Positions 35,886 to 45,433 of a stretch of DNA of 60,295 nucleotides are shown in pieces; the stretch's first letter is position 1, and each line of letters opens with the position of its first letter. Source of the DNA: an uncultured Bacteroides sp. (GTDB lineage: Bacteria > Bacteroidota > Bacteroidia > Bacteroidales > Bacteroidaceae); NCBI GenBank assembly GCA_944321495.1, contig CALULP010000025.1, positions 1 through 60,295 on the forward strand. Reading direction: 5' to 3'. A program made the translations under genes and the position numbers. The notes beneath the pieces are model-generated. The model was not told the origin of the DNA. It was given only the letters and a program-made list of their open reading frames with translations, and did not search any database.

Positions 35886-37574
35886 ATGGACATGAAAAAT
35901 AGTAAATTCAATATCATTATCGCAGGCGCTCTTTGCCTGGGTCTGGGTACGGCCTCTTGTACCCAGGAATTCTTGGACGTGGAGTCGAAGACCGAATCTA
36001 CGACCGGAAACTTTTATAAGACAGAACAGGACGCCTATCGTGCCTTGCTGGGCTGTTACGATGGTTACCGCCGTGCCACAACCGGCACAACCGGCATGAA
36101 TTTTTTGGTCTATGCTGAAATCATGGGTTATGAATGCTTCGGTGGTTCCGGCTCCGGTGACGGTAATAGTATGCGGCTTCTTGACCGCTTCGACCTGTCG
36201 GAAAATCCTTCTTCAACAGGTACCGGTTGGTCGGATTATTATTCAGGTATCTACAGATGCAACGAATTGCTTACGCGCGAGGACGGCATCCAGTGGAACG
36301 AAACCGGCAGTATGCGCAACCAGTATATGGCTGAGTGCCGCGCCATCCGTGCTTTCCTTTATTTTGACCTAGTGCGCCAGTTTGGTAACATTCCCTTGCT
36401 TACCGCGCCTACGTCGGACAATGTGCCGCAGGCCGCCCCGGCTGACGTGTACAAGCTGATTTTCGAGGACTTGAAGTTTGCCATCGAAAACATCCCGGCA
36501 AACGCTTATCCCAAAGCTGAATCGGAATCCAATGACGGTAAGATTACGAAGTATGCCTGCGAAGCCATTCTGGCACGCGCTTACCTGTATTACACCGGTT
36601 ACTACGGCACAGAACCCGAGAACGTGACCAAGGCCGAGGCACTGGCTGCTGTGGAAGACATCATTACTTCGGATGAATACGACTTGGTTCCCGAATATCG
36701 CCGCTTGTGGCCTGCCGCTTGTGCGCAGAAGGCAGAAGTGGGGGATGTGACAACCCTGTACGGTGATTATGCCGGTGACGGTAACTGCGAAACAGTGCTG
36801 ACCGTGAAATGTACGGCGACGAATAACTGGGCGACTGCCGACGGTAACCGCTGGCAGGTGAATATTGCCATGCGTACAGCAACGGGTGTGGCTCCCTATG
36901 CACAAGGCTGGGGCTATGCCACGGTGAATCCGAAATTTGTTGAGGAGTACGAGGAAGGTGATACCCGTCGCGAAGCCTCCATTATCGACATTAATGGTGA
37001 GGGATTGATTAACAGTATATACATGCCAAACTGCATTACCGGTTCGCAAGAGTACACCGGTTACTACATCAAGAAGTATGCCCCATTGGCTTTTGCCGAC
37101 GGTACACATGCCGGTATAGAGAACGGTACGGGTAACTTTATGATTTCGAACCACCAAGACTACGTGCAGGTGCGCTATGCCGACGTGCTGCTGATGGCAG
37201 CCGAGCTGGGCAGCCCCAATGCGCAGGAGTATTTCAACAAGGTTCGCGAACGTGCTTTCACGGACAAAGACGGCAACCTCTCTCCGAAGTACACCGAAAA
37301 GACGGCTACCAAAGAGAACATCATGCGCGAGCGTCAGTTTGAGTTTGCTTTCGAGGGCATCAACTATTACGACTTGCTCCGCCAGGGTGTGGAATATGCC
37401 GCAACTCAGTTAGCCAAGCAAGACGGTGTGGTGGTGAAAACAGGTGGCAATGACATTCCTATGGAGTTCAACCCGCAGAATTTCATCGCCAAGAAAGGCC
37501 TGATGATGATCGACGAAAACCAGATTCGTCTGTCCAACGGTGTTTTGGTTCAGAACGAAGGTTGGAGGAATTAA
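35886..37574 (+). CDS. SusD/RagB-like surface glycan-binding lipoprotein 3
   Basis: Surface lipoprotein of 562 residues, partner of transporter 3. The signal ends at Cys25 (LCLGLGTASC), followed by T-Q-E-F-L-D. It has the N-terminal GNFYKTEQDAYRALLGCYDG, AEC-RAIRAFLYFDLVRQFG-NIPLL, the TPR helix YACEAILARAYLYYTGYYG and the C-terminal VRYADVLLMAAELG and MRERQFEFAFEGINYYDLLR. This is the standard RagB/SusD layout. It is not closely related to SusD 1 or 2. Confidence 0.92.
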   Translation: MDMKNSKFNIIIAGALCLGLGTASCTQEFLDVESKTESTTGNFYKTEQDAYRALLGCYDGYRRATTGTTGMNFLVYAEIMGYECFGGSGSGDGNSMRLLDRFDLSENPSSTGTGWSDYYSGIYRCNELLTREDGIQWNETGSMRNQYMAECRAIRAFLYFDLVRQFGNIPLLTAPTSDNVPQAAPADVYKLIFEDLKFAIENIPANAYPKAESESNDGKITKYACEAILARAYLYYTGYYGTEPENVTKAEALAAVEDIITSDEYDLVPEYRRLWPAACAQKAEVGDVTTLYGDYAGDGNCETVLTVKCTATNNWATADGNRWQVNIAMRTATGVAPYAQGWGYATVNPKFVEEYEEGDTRREASIIDINGEGLINSIYMPNCITGSQEYTGYYIKKYAPLAFADGTHAGIENGTGNFMISNHQDYVQVRYADVLLMAAELGSPNAQEYFNKVRERAFTDKDGNLSPKYTEKTATKENIMRERQFEFAFEGINYYDLLRQGVEYAATQLAKQDGVVVKTGGNDIPMEFNPQNFIAKKGLMMIDENQIRLSNGVLVQNEGWRN

Positions 37575-37704
37575 GGATGCTGTGCTTATAGTATGAAGTT
37601 TTGTGAGGGTGTCGATATGCGGAGTGCCTTTTGCGGTGATTCCCATGTGGGCACCCTCCTTAAAACTAATCGTTTCCCGTATATCCTTTTGGGGTGAAAA
37701 AGGT

Positions 37705-37712
37705 TATCTTTG
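37705..37712 (+). promoter_or_regulatory. Bacteroides-type -7 element of the first GH3 gene
   Basis: TATCTTTG fits TAnnTTTG and lies 29 bases before the ATG at 37742. Upstream, GAGGGTG (37605) and CACCCTC (37652) could form a weak terminator for susD3, so the GH3 gene may be its own unit. No GAACA array is seen here. Confidence 0.5.
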
Positions 37713-37741
37713 CAGGAGTTGCGAATTAAAATTGTGTAACC

Positions 37742-39925
37742 ATGAAAATGAAATCTTTATTTACCGTATCGTGTCTTGCGATGGCTTGCCTGTCGGCCGG
37801 CGCGCAGGAAACCTATGAGTTTCAGAACACGAAGCTGTCGGATGAAAAGCGTATCGACGCCTTGATGGAGGAGCTTACGCTGGATGAAAAAATCACCCTT
37901 TTGGGCAGTGACCTGGCTGTACCCCGCCTGGGCATCCTGCCGTGCCGCCACCACGAAGGCCTGCACGGGTTGGCTTTGGGCGGTCCCTCCGGTTGGGGCG
38001 GCCATAAGATGGTAGATGGTAAGCGGGTGGCAACCGACCTCCCGACAACCATTTTCCCGCAATCGTACGGACTGGGTGCCACGTGGGACACCGACCTGTT
38101 GCGCAAGGTAGGCGAGCAGGCTTCCATTGAAGCCCGCTATTACATGCAGCGTCCCGACGACAAGCGTACTGCCTTGGTGATGCGTGCCCCGAATGCCGAC
38201 CTGGCACGCGACCCGCGCTGGGGGCGCACGGAAGAAAGTTTCGGGGAAGATGCTTTCCTGACGGCACGGCTGACGGTAGCCAATATCGAGGGCCTGCAAG
38301 GCGACGACCCGCGCTACTGGCGTACAGCGGCCTTGATGAAACACTTCCTGGCCAACAGCAACGAAGACCGGCGTGACAGCACGTCGAGCAACTTCGACAT
38401 GCGCCTGTTCTACGAATACTATGCTTATCCGTTCTACAAGGGCATTACCGAGGGCGGCAGCCGTGCTTTCATGGCAGCCTACAACGGTTGGAACGGTCCC
38501 GCCATGTGTGTGCATCCCTGCCTGAAAGAGATTACCCGCGACAAGTGGGGCAACAACGGCATCATCTGTACGGATGGCGGCGCCTTGCGCTTGCTGGTCA
38601 GCGCGCACCAGGCTTATCCCACTATGGCGGAGGGTGCGGCTGCGGTGGTGAAGGCCACTACCGGGCAGTTCCTGGATGAATACCTGCCCCACATCAAGGA
38701 AGCGTTGGAGAAAGGTTACCTGACCGAGGCTGACATCGATGAGGCTATCCGGGGCAACCTGTTTGTGGCATTGAAGCTCGGCCTGCTGGACGGCAAGGAC
38801 TCTGCCGACCCTTACCGCCACATCGGTACAGACCCCAATGAAGTGCCGCCTTACGAACGCGAGGAAGCGAAGAACCTGGCGCGCGAGGTGACGGCAAAGT
38901 CGGTTGTCTTGCTGAAGAACAGCAAGAACCTGTTGCCTCTCGATGCTTCCAAGCTGAAGAAGATAGCCGTGATAGGGCCTTATGCCGACAAGATTGTGCA
39001 AGACTGGTATAGCGGTACCCCGGCTTACGAAGTGACTATCCTGGACGGTGTCCGCAACGCCGTGAAAGGCGGGCAGACGGAAGTGCTCTATGCTGCCAAC
39101 AACGCGATAGACGAGGCTGTGAATGCCGCCCGCGAGGCCGATGTGGCTCTCGTTTGTGTGGGCAACCACCCCTATGGCACACGTCCCGACTGGTTCTTCT
39201 GCCCCGTGCCGAGCGACGGTCGCGAGGCTGTGGACCGGAAGTCGCTGATGTTGCCCGATGAAGACTTGCTGAAGCAGGTGTACAAGGCCAATCCCAACAC
39301 CATCCTGGTGCTGGTGAGCAGTTTCCCGTACACCATCAACTGGAGCCAGGAGAACCTGCCTGCCATCCTGCACATCACGCATTGCAGCCAGGAGCAGGGC
39401 AATGGCCTGGCCGATGTCTTGTTCGGCAAGGTGAACCCCTCCGGGCATACCACCCAGACCTGGGTGAAGGACATCACCGACCTGCCCGACATGATGGATT
39501 ATGACATCCGCCACGGACGTACTTACATGTACTACAAGGGCGATGTGCTTTATCCGTTCGGCTATGGCCTGAGCTATACGACGTTCGACTACCGGCAAAT
39601 CAAGTCCGTCAAGCAAAGTAAAGACAAGGTGACGGTGACGGTGCTGGTGAAGAACTCGGGCAGCCGCGACGGCGAGGAAGTGGTGCAATTGTATGCCAGC
39701 TATCCGGAGTCGAAGGTAGAGCGTCCCATGAAACAACTGCGGGCGTTCAGCAAAGTGCCTATTGCCGCCGGTGAAACGAAAGAAGTAGTTCTCGACATCC
39801 CCAAAGAAGATTTCGCTTATTGGGACGAAGCCCAAGATAAGTTTGTGGTAGAGCCTGGGAAGGTGAAACTGCTGATTGGCGCATCTTCGGCAGACATCCG
39901 TCTGGAAGGGGAGGTTAATTTGTAA
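37742..39925 (+). CDS. Secreted GH3 glycosidase 1 (beta-glucosidase/xylosidase type)
   Basis: Family GH3 enzyme of 727 residues that removes non-reducing beta-linked sugars with retention. Signal peptide MKMKSLFTVSCLAMACLSAGAQ. Domains: TIM-barrel (about 30-340) with RDPRWGRTEESFGED and KHFLANSNEDRR; alpha/beta sandwich (about 370-590) with AKSVVLLKNSKNLLPL; and C-terminal FnIII-like domain (about 620-727, after PFGYGLSYTTF). The nucleophile is Asp278 in ICTDGGAL, where the usual Trp after Asp is Gly. The overall look is closest to the bacterial xylosidase/glucosidase branch; substrate cannot be fixed. It follows susD3 by 167 bases. Confidence 0.92.
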   Translation: MKMKSLFTVSCLAMACLSAGAQETYEFQNTKLSDEKRIDALMEELTLDEKITLLGSDLAVPRLGILPCRHHEGLHGLALGGPSGWGGHKMVDGKRVATDLPTTIFPQSYGLGATWDTDLLRKVGEQASIEARYYMQRPDDKRTALVMRAPNADLARDPRWGRTEESFGEDAFLTARLTVANIEGLQGDDPRYWRTAALMKHFLANSNEDRRDSTSSNFDMRLFYEYYAYPFYKGITEGGSRAFMAAYNGWNGPAMCVHPCLKEITRDKWGNNGIICTDGGALRLLVSAHQAYPTMAEGAAAVVKATTGQFLDEYLPHIKEALEKGYLTEADIDEAIRGNLFVALKLGLLDGKDSADPYRHIGTDPNEVPPYEREEAKNLAREVTAKSVVLLKNSKNLLPLDASKLKKIAVIGPYADKIVQDWYSGTPAYEVTILDGVRNAVKGGQTEVLYAANNAIDEAVNAAREADVALVCVGNHPYGTRPDWFFCPVPSDGREAVDRKSLMLPDEDLLKQVYKANPNTILVLVSSFPYTINWSQENLPAILHITHCSQEQGNGLADVLFGKVNPSGHTTQTWVKDITDLPDMMDYDIRHGRTYMYYKGDVLYPFGYGLSYTTFDYRQIKSVKQSKDKVTVTVLVKNSGSRDGEEVVQLYASYPESKVERPMKQLRAFSKVPIAAGETKEVVLDIPKEDFAYWDEAQDKFVVEPGKVKLLIGASSADIRLEGEVNL

Positions 39926-40113
39926 AAACAGTTATAGTTATTATTAGGGTTTAGGTATATTAGGTAAAGAGAGCGTGGCGGATAATGAAGAATCCGCATG
40001 CGGCCGGCCTTTGGCGTTGTGTGCGGGTTCTTCTTTTGTTTTGGGTAATAAATAAAGGCAAGCACATTTTTTCGGAATACAACATGAATTAAAAAGAATT
40101 GCAGAATGTGCGT

Positions 40114-40152
40114 GGGGACGTTCAGGGTTGTGCCTTGAATGTCCCCTTTTTT
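40114..40152 (+). terminator. Intrinsic terminator after GH3 glycosidase 1
   Basis: GGGGAC at 40114-40119 pairs with GTCCCC at 40141-40146, with an inner TTCA/TGAA pairing, and is followed by six T. The 60 bases upstream resemble those upstream of the hairpin at 28860. Confidence 0.78.
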
Positions 40153-40177
40153 ATGGGCAAAGATACCCTTTGTGTTG

Positions 40178-40224
40178 TATAGCAGGATTTGAACACAGGG
40201 AACAGCTTTTGAACATTTATACAG
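40178..40224. promoter_or_regulatory. GAACA operator array 5 (upstream of carboxylesterase 2)
   Basis: TGAACA at 40190 and 40210, with a second half-site GAACA at 40200 and ACAG at 40221, in the frame TATAGCAGGATTTGAACA. It is nearly the same as array 4. A -7-like CATCTTTG follows at 40332-40339. Confidence 0.68.
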
Positions 40225-40384
40225 GCGAATCCGGGCGCGAAGGACTCTGAAACGGGTGTCCAAAGGTGCATTTTTGAAGACTGTGATAAATAGTTAGAAG
40301 ATTATGTAAAGCGTGGAATGGAGAAATTTCCCATCTTTGTGACAAGAAAAAACAGATATGATGCGAACCGTTAAATCTATCATC

Positions 40385-42034
40385 ATGGACATAAAGAAAA
40401 TTCCCTTGCTTTTTGCAGGCGTTGCTCTTTGCATGTCGGCATGTTCCGGCAAAGTTCAACAATCTTCAGCTTCGATTTCCGGTGGCGATGAGCAGCAGTT
40501 GTTCATCGGCGATTCCATTGCCGTGGCACAAACCCAATACGGGAAAGTGCGCGGCTATATATTAAGAGGTATATATACGTTCTGCGGCATTCCTTACGGC
40601 GCCAGTACGGCAGGCGAGAACCGCTTCATGCCTCCCCGCGAGCCCGAACCTTGGGAAGGCATCCGTCCGGCTGTCTTTTGGGGCGATACGGCTCCCCAGG
40701 TTACGGCAGGGAAATACCGCAACAACTACAGCACTTTCACCGACCATTGGAATTATTACGACGTGAGCGAAGACTGCCTGATGCTGAATGTCTGGACCCC
40801 GGGTCTGGCAGACGGCAAGAAGCGTCCGGTGCTGGTGTGGCTGCACGGCGGTGGCTTCACCAACGGCAATGCCATCGAGCAGGACGGGTATAAGGGCGAG
40901 AACATCAGCCGCTATGGCGATGTGGTGTTCGTGTCCATGAACCACCGCTTGGGACCCATCGGTTTCAGTGATTTCTCGGGCGTGGACGGCAAGGCTTTCG
41001 CCGAGTCGGGCAATGTGGGCATCCTCGACTTGGTGGCAGGCTTGAAGTGGGTACACAACAACATCGAACAGTTTGGCGGCGACCCCGGCAATGTGACCAT
41101 TATGGGACAGTCGGGCGGCGGTGCCAAGGTCTGCACGCTCGTAGCGATGCCCGAGACGAAAGGGCTGTTGCACAAGGCGGTGGCTCTGAGTGGCAACATC
41201 ACGGGCGCCATCAGCAGCAGTTATAGCGCAGAGTTGGGCAAGGCTATCTTGAAAGAAGCCGGCCTGCAGCCTTCGCAGATGAGCAAGTTGCAACAGATGC
41301 CGTGGTTGGACTACATTGCCTTGGCGAATCGTGCTGCCGCGAAACTCGACAAGCAAAAAGGCGGAAGCGGCATGATGCGGGGCGCTTTCGGACCGGTAGG
41401 CGATGGTTTCCACGTCCCGGCGGAAACCTTCTATTCCGACCCCGAAGGCCTGTCTACCGATGTGCCGATGCTGTTCTGCACCACGACCTGTGAATTCTCC
41501 TTGAGCCGCGACAACGCCGCCATGGAAAAAATGGACAAGGCGCAACTGATAGAAACCGTAACCCGGATGAAGGGGAAAGACGGCACGCCGGTTGTGGAGG
41601 CATACGCCAAGGCTTTCCCGGACAAGAAACCGGTTGAACTGTTGGGGCTGATTCTGAGTTCGCGCGAGAAGGTGATAGCCACCGCCAATGCCAAGGCGGT
41701 CCAGAAGGCTCCGGTGTACTTGGCATGGTTCGGTTGGAACCCGCCTTTGTTCGACGGCCGCATGCGTGCTTTCCACTGTCTGGACATCTGTTTCTGGCTG
41801 AAGAATACCGACCTGATGATTACCCACACAGGTGGCGGCAAGCGTCCGCGCGACCTTTCCACAAAGATGACAGACGCGTTGCTGAGTTTCATGCGGACAG
41901 GCAACCCCAATTGTTCCAGCTTGCCGGAATGGCCTGAATATACGCCGGAAAAGGGTGCGACTATGATGCTGAACGATGCGTGTGAAGTGGTTTACGACCC
42001 CGACCGCGAAGCCCGGCAGACGCTTGCCCAATAG
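40385..42034 (+). CDS. Type-B carboxylesterase 2 (lipoprotein)
   Basis: Serine carboxylesterase of 549 residues. The start at 40385 gives a normal lipoprotein signal (MDIKKIPLLFAGVALCMSAC, Cys20); upstream ATGs at 40358 and 40361 in the same frame are alternatives. Cys is followed by S-G-K, without the acidic surface-export pattern, so a periplasm-facing anchor is likelier. It has EDCLMLNVWTP, oxyanion HGGGF, nucleophile Ser243 in GQSGGGAK, and a catalytic His block FHCLDICFWLKN. It is a paralogue of the esterase at 29256, probably a monocistronic unit with array 5 upstream and a terminator at 42079. Confidence 0.9.
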   Translation: MDIKKIPLLFAGVALCMSACSGKVQQSSASISGGDEQQLFIGDSIAVAQTQYGKVRGYILRGIYTFCGIPYGASTAGENRFMPPREPEPWEGIRPAVFWGDTAPQVTAGKYRNNYSTFTDHWNYYDVSEDCLMLNVWTPGLADGKKRPVLVWLHGGGFTNGNAIEQDGYKGENISRYGDVVFVSMNHRLGPIGFSDFSGVDGKAFAESGNVGILDLVAGLKWVHNNIEQFGGDPGNVTIMGQSGGGAKVCTLVAMPETKGLLHKAVALSGNITGAISSSYSAELGKAILKEAGLQPSQMSKLQQMPWLDYIALANRAAAKLDKQKGGSGMMRGAFGPVGDGFHVPAETFYSDPEGLSTDVPMLFCTTTCEFSLSRDNAAMEKMDKAQLIETVTRMKGKDGTPVVEAYAKAFPDKKPVELLGLILSSREKVIATANAKAVQKAPVYLAWFGWNPPLFDGRMRAFHCLDICFWLKNTDLMITHTGGGKRPRDLSTKMTDALLSFMRTGNPNCSSLPEWPEYTPEKGATMMLNDACEVVYDPDREARQTLAQ

Positions 42035-42078
42035 GGATTGAAGCAACGGGCACCAGGTAACCTCAAACGAAACATACT

Positions 42079-42120
42079 AAGGTGAAGCAGCTATCCTGCA
42101 AATAGCTGCCGCCTTATTTT
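42079..42120 (+). terminator. Intrinsic terminator after carboxylesterase 2
   Basis: GCAGCTAT (42087-42094) pairs with ATAGCTGC (42102-42109) around a 7-base loop; AAGG/CCTT extends the stem outward and TTATTTTACAT follows. It separates the esterase from susC4. Confidence 0.65.
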
Positions 42121-42389
42121 ACATAACACTTTTCTGATTTGTCATCGACTTAAAAATAATTCCAATGAAGAACAAAACACTTAGGGAGCTTCTTTCCCGA
42201 CCTTAGCATGGCAATTCTTTTTAGCCGGAAGGCGGATATACCGGACGGAACTGAAGAAAAGCTATCGGGTTCAATAGGTATTTTCTGGATAAAGTAATGG
42301 GGCTGTTTTTCAGTTCCTCCGTCTTATCCGCAGGCCGGCGGGTTTGCAAAGTATATAAATGTTGTATTATTAACTTTAAACAAGTTTGT
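42121..42389. other. Leader region of susC4 without a GAACA array
   Basis: No coding sequence is seen. A weak -7-like TAACTTTA lies at 42371-42378, very close to the ATG at 42390, so the true promoter may be elsewhere in this interval. The phased GAACA motif found before the other units is absent apart from a lone TTTAAACAAG at 42376. Confidence 0.4.
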
Positions 42390-45300
42390 ATGAAAAACAA
42401 AAGTTTTCATGACTGGAGAAGAGTTCTGACCTTGGCTCTTTTCGTCTTGTTGGGATCGGCCTACACATGGGCGCAATCCATCCAGGTGACAGGTAAGGTT
42501 ATTGACAATCTGGGCGAGCCGATGATTGGCGTCAGCGTCCTCGAGAAAGGCACCACCAACGGTATGGTGACCGACCTCGACGGCAATTACTCGCTGAATG
42601 TACCCCAGGGTGCTACATTGGTGTTCTCTTACATCGGTTACATGACGCAGGAGCAGACGGTAACGTCGGGTACGCTGAACATCACGATGAAAGAAGACAA
42701 CGAATTGTTGGACGAAGTCGTGGTCATCGGTTACGGTACGGTGAAAGCCAAGAACTTTACCGGTTCGGTGGACATGGTGAAGATGTCCGACTCCCCGGTT
42801 GCCGACCTGAATTTGACTTCGGCTACCGACCTGCTGCGCGGCCGCTTGAGCGGTGTGGTTTTGGGCGCTGAATCCGGTGAAGTGGGAGGTTCTTCCAGCA
42901 TCCTGATTCGTGGCCAGAAGAGCATCAACAGCACCAGCGAGGAACCGTTGATCATCTTGAACGGCGTGATTTTCTCCGGTGAGCTGAACGACATTGACCC
43001 CACCACCATCGAGAACATCAGCGTATTGAAGGATGCCACTTCCTTGGCCGCATACGGTTCGAAAGCTGCGCAGGGTGTCATCATGGTGACGACAAAGAAA
43101 GGACAGGAAGGCAAACCCCGCGTTAGCTTCTCTACTTCTCACCAGTTCTCTACGCCGTCTTACAAACCTAAATTCTTGAGCGGTGAGGATTACATTATGT
43201 TCAGACATGTCAAGGATGGTTATTCTTTGGAAGATCCTTCTACGTGGATGAATCCCTTTGAATTGAGAAACTACGAAAGAGGACAGGAAACCAATTGGTA
43301 CGACCTGGCTACCCGCGTAGGTTATACGCAGAACTACAACGCCAGCATCTCGGGTGCAGGCGAACGTTTCAACTACTACGTCAGCGTAGGTCACTCCGAC
43401 ATGAAGGGTATGACGTTGGGCAACCACTTCGCCCGCAACACCATGAGCATGAACACCAGTAGCAAGATAGCTTCGTGGTTGGAAATCGGTGCGAACATCA
43501 ACTTCACCAATACCATTAATGACGAGGTTCCGGTAAATATCGGTGGCAGCACTATGACCCCATACGGTGAACCCTATCTGCCGGATGGTAGCTTCCGTAA
43601 GTTTGTGGATGGTAATGATGCTACGCAGTTAAATCCGTTGTGGACAACAGGTGCCGAGCGTAATAACCGTCGTACCAACCTGAATCTCGGTGGTTTCATC
43701 AGCATCGATATTCCTTGGGTAGAAGGCCTGAACTTCCGTGTTAATGGTTCTTATTCGCGTATTGACGTGAACAATAAGAGTTTTTATCACGAGAGTTATT
43801 ATCCTACAAGCATGGCAGATGACTGGGATGCAGTAGGTTATGAACCTGCTTACCTTAGCTTGGCAGATGCCAATGGTACAATTTCTTCTTCACAGACCAT
43901 TAGTTGGTTGATGGACTACATTCTTTCTTATTCGCGTGCCTTCGGTAACCACTACGTCAGCGCGTCGTTGGTGTACACGCGCGACAGCAATGAAGTGGTT
44001 GGCCAGAAATATGAGGGCAAAAACTTTACGAATGCCGGCAATACCTTGAAAGGCTGGTATGGTATCGGTGATGCCAATGCACAGACCATTACTAATCCCA
44101 CTTACACGTTGCACAACGACGTAGGTTACTTAGGTCGTGTGATGTGGTCGTACAAAGACACCTACCACTTGAACGGTTCGCTCCGCCGCGACGGTTCCTC
44201 GGTATTCGGTGCTGACAACAAATGGGGCTACTTCCCCGCCTTTGGCGCAGCCTGGACCATCACGAACGAAAGTTTCATGGAACCGGCGAAGAAATGGCTG
44301 GACAACCTGAAACTGAAGCTCTCTTGGGGTAAGAACGGTGCCCAGACGCTGGCTCCTTACGGCACGCTGTCTACCGTTACCTTGGCACAAGGCGGAGGCA
44401 TTGCCAACTACTACGACGGTACCATCCACTGGGGGCAGACTATTTCTACGTTGGGTAACGCAGAATTGGGCTGGCAGACCACTACTTCGTGGAACGCCGG
44501 TTTCGAAAGCGATTGGTTGAACCGTCGCCTCCACTTCGAGCTGAACTTCTACAAATCGAAGACTACCGACCAGATTTTTGAACGCAACATCCCGGTAATG
44601 GGTGCCGGCGTGACCACGCAGAAGGCTACCATGGGTCAGGTGAACAACTGGGGTATTGAAATCAACGCTTCTTCCGTCAACATCAAGAACAACGATTTCA
44701 GCTGGACTTCCGACTTGACTTTCACGCTGAACCGCAACAAACTGGTTGAACTGTACGGTGACGGACAGGATGACTTGACGAAGGGTTACTTCATCGGCAA
44801 GTCCTTGGGTGCCATTTATGGCTATGAAGTTGCCCGTATCAATCCTGAAACCGGTATGCCTATTTACATTGCAGGTGATGGATCTGAAACAGAAAACCCC
44901 AATCCGGCAACTGATCGTAAGATCTTGGGTTACCAGAAAGAAAACTTCCGTTTGTATTTTGCCAATACGTTCAAATATAAGAATTGGCAGTTGTACGTCA
45001 TGCTGACCGGTATCTTCGGCGGCGGTGGCTATGGCAAGGCAAACAACACATTTGCATACACTACTTATGCTTTCGGTAGAAGCGCAAGCGCGTATGACAT
45101 TCCGTTCTGGACTCCGGAGAACAAGAGTACTGAGTATCCCAGCCCGGCATTCAACAATACCAATGGATACTATCAGATATACAACAACTACGGCCATGTA
45201 CGTTTGCAAGACCTGAGCCTTTCTTACAACATTACGCCGTTAGTGTCCAAGTGGGGTATCAGCAATGCCAAGGTATCTGTTTCCGGACGTAATTTGTTCT

Positions 45301-45401
45301 ACATCGCACCGCATTGGAAGATGGGTGACCCGGAAGTCCGTTCCGCTTCCATTATCTCTATGCCGCGTGCCTTTACGGTGGCTTTGAATCTGTCCTTCTA
45401 A
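42390..45401 (+). CDS. SusC-like TonB-dependent outer-membrane transporter 4
   Basis: Outer-membrane importer of 1003 residues. The frame is open from 42297, but MKNKSFHDWRRVLTLALFVL at 42390 begins the signal peptide (ends TWAQ). It has a carboxypeptidase-D-like domain (VTGKVIDNLGEPMIGVSVLE), TonB/plug region (DEVVVIGYGTVKAKNFTGSV; ILIRGQKSINSTSEEPLIIL) and a barrel ending FTVALNLSF. The N-terminal domain is close to transporters 1 and 2, whereas plug and barrel are divergent (NGVIFSG instead of VVDG). susD4 follows after 32 bases. AT content rises toward the 3' end. Confidence 0.92.
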   Translation: MKNKSFHDWRRVLTLALFVLLGSAYTWAQSIQVTGKVIDNLGEPMIGVSVLEKGTTNGMVTDLDGNYSLNVPQGATLVFSYIGYMTQEQTVTSGTLNITMKEDNELLDEVVVIGYGTVKAKNFTGSVDMVKMSDSPVADLNLTSATDLLRGRLSGVVLGAESGEVGGSSSILIRGQKSINSTSEEPLIILNGVIFSGELNDIDPTTIENISVLKDATSLAAYGSKAAQGVIMVTTKKGQEGKPRVSFSTSHQFSTPSYKPKFLSGEDYIMFRHVKDGYSLEDPSTWMNPFELRNYERGQETNWYDLATRVGYTQNYNASISGAGERFNYYVSVGHSDMKGMTLGNHFARNTMSMNTSSKIASWLEIGANINFTNTINDEVPVNIGGSTMTPYGEPYLPDGSFRKFVDGNDATQLNPLWTTGAERNNRRTNLNLGGFISIDIPWVEGLNFRVNGSYSRIDVNNKSFYHESYYPTSMADDWDAVGYEPAYLSLADANGTISSSQTISWLMDYILSYSRAFGNHYVSASLVYTRDSNEVVGQKYEGKNFTNAGNTLKGWYGIGDANAQTITNPTYTLHNDVGYLGRVMWSYKDTYHLNGSLRRDGSSVFGADNKWGYFPAFGAAWTITNESFMEPAKKWLDNLKLKLSWGKNGAQTLAPYGTLSTVTLAQGGGIANYYDGTIHWGQTISTLGNAELGWQTTTSWNAGFESDWLNRRLHFELNFYKSKTTDQIFERNIPVMGAGVTTQKATMGQVNNWGIEINASSVNIKNNDFSWTSDLTFTLNRNKLVELYGDGQDDLTKGYFIGKSLGAIYGYEVARINPETGMPIYIAGDGSETENPNPATDRKILGYQKENFRLYFANTFKYKNWQLYVMLTGIFGGGGYGKANNTFAYTTYAFGRSASAYDIPFWTPENKSTEYPSPAFNNTNGYYQIYNNYGHVRLQDLSLSYNITPLVSKWGISNAKVSVSGRNLFYIAPHWKMGDPEVRSASIISMPRAFTVALNLSF

Positions 45402-45433
45402 TTTATGTCTAACACAATTTAATAGTAAAGTAT

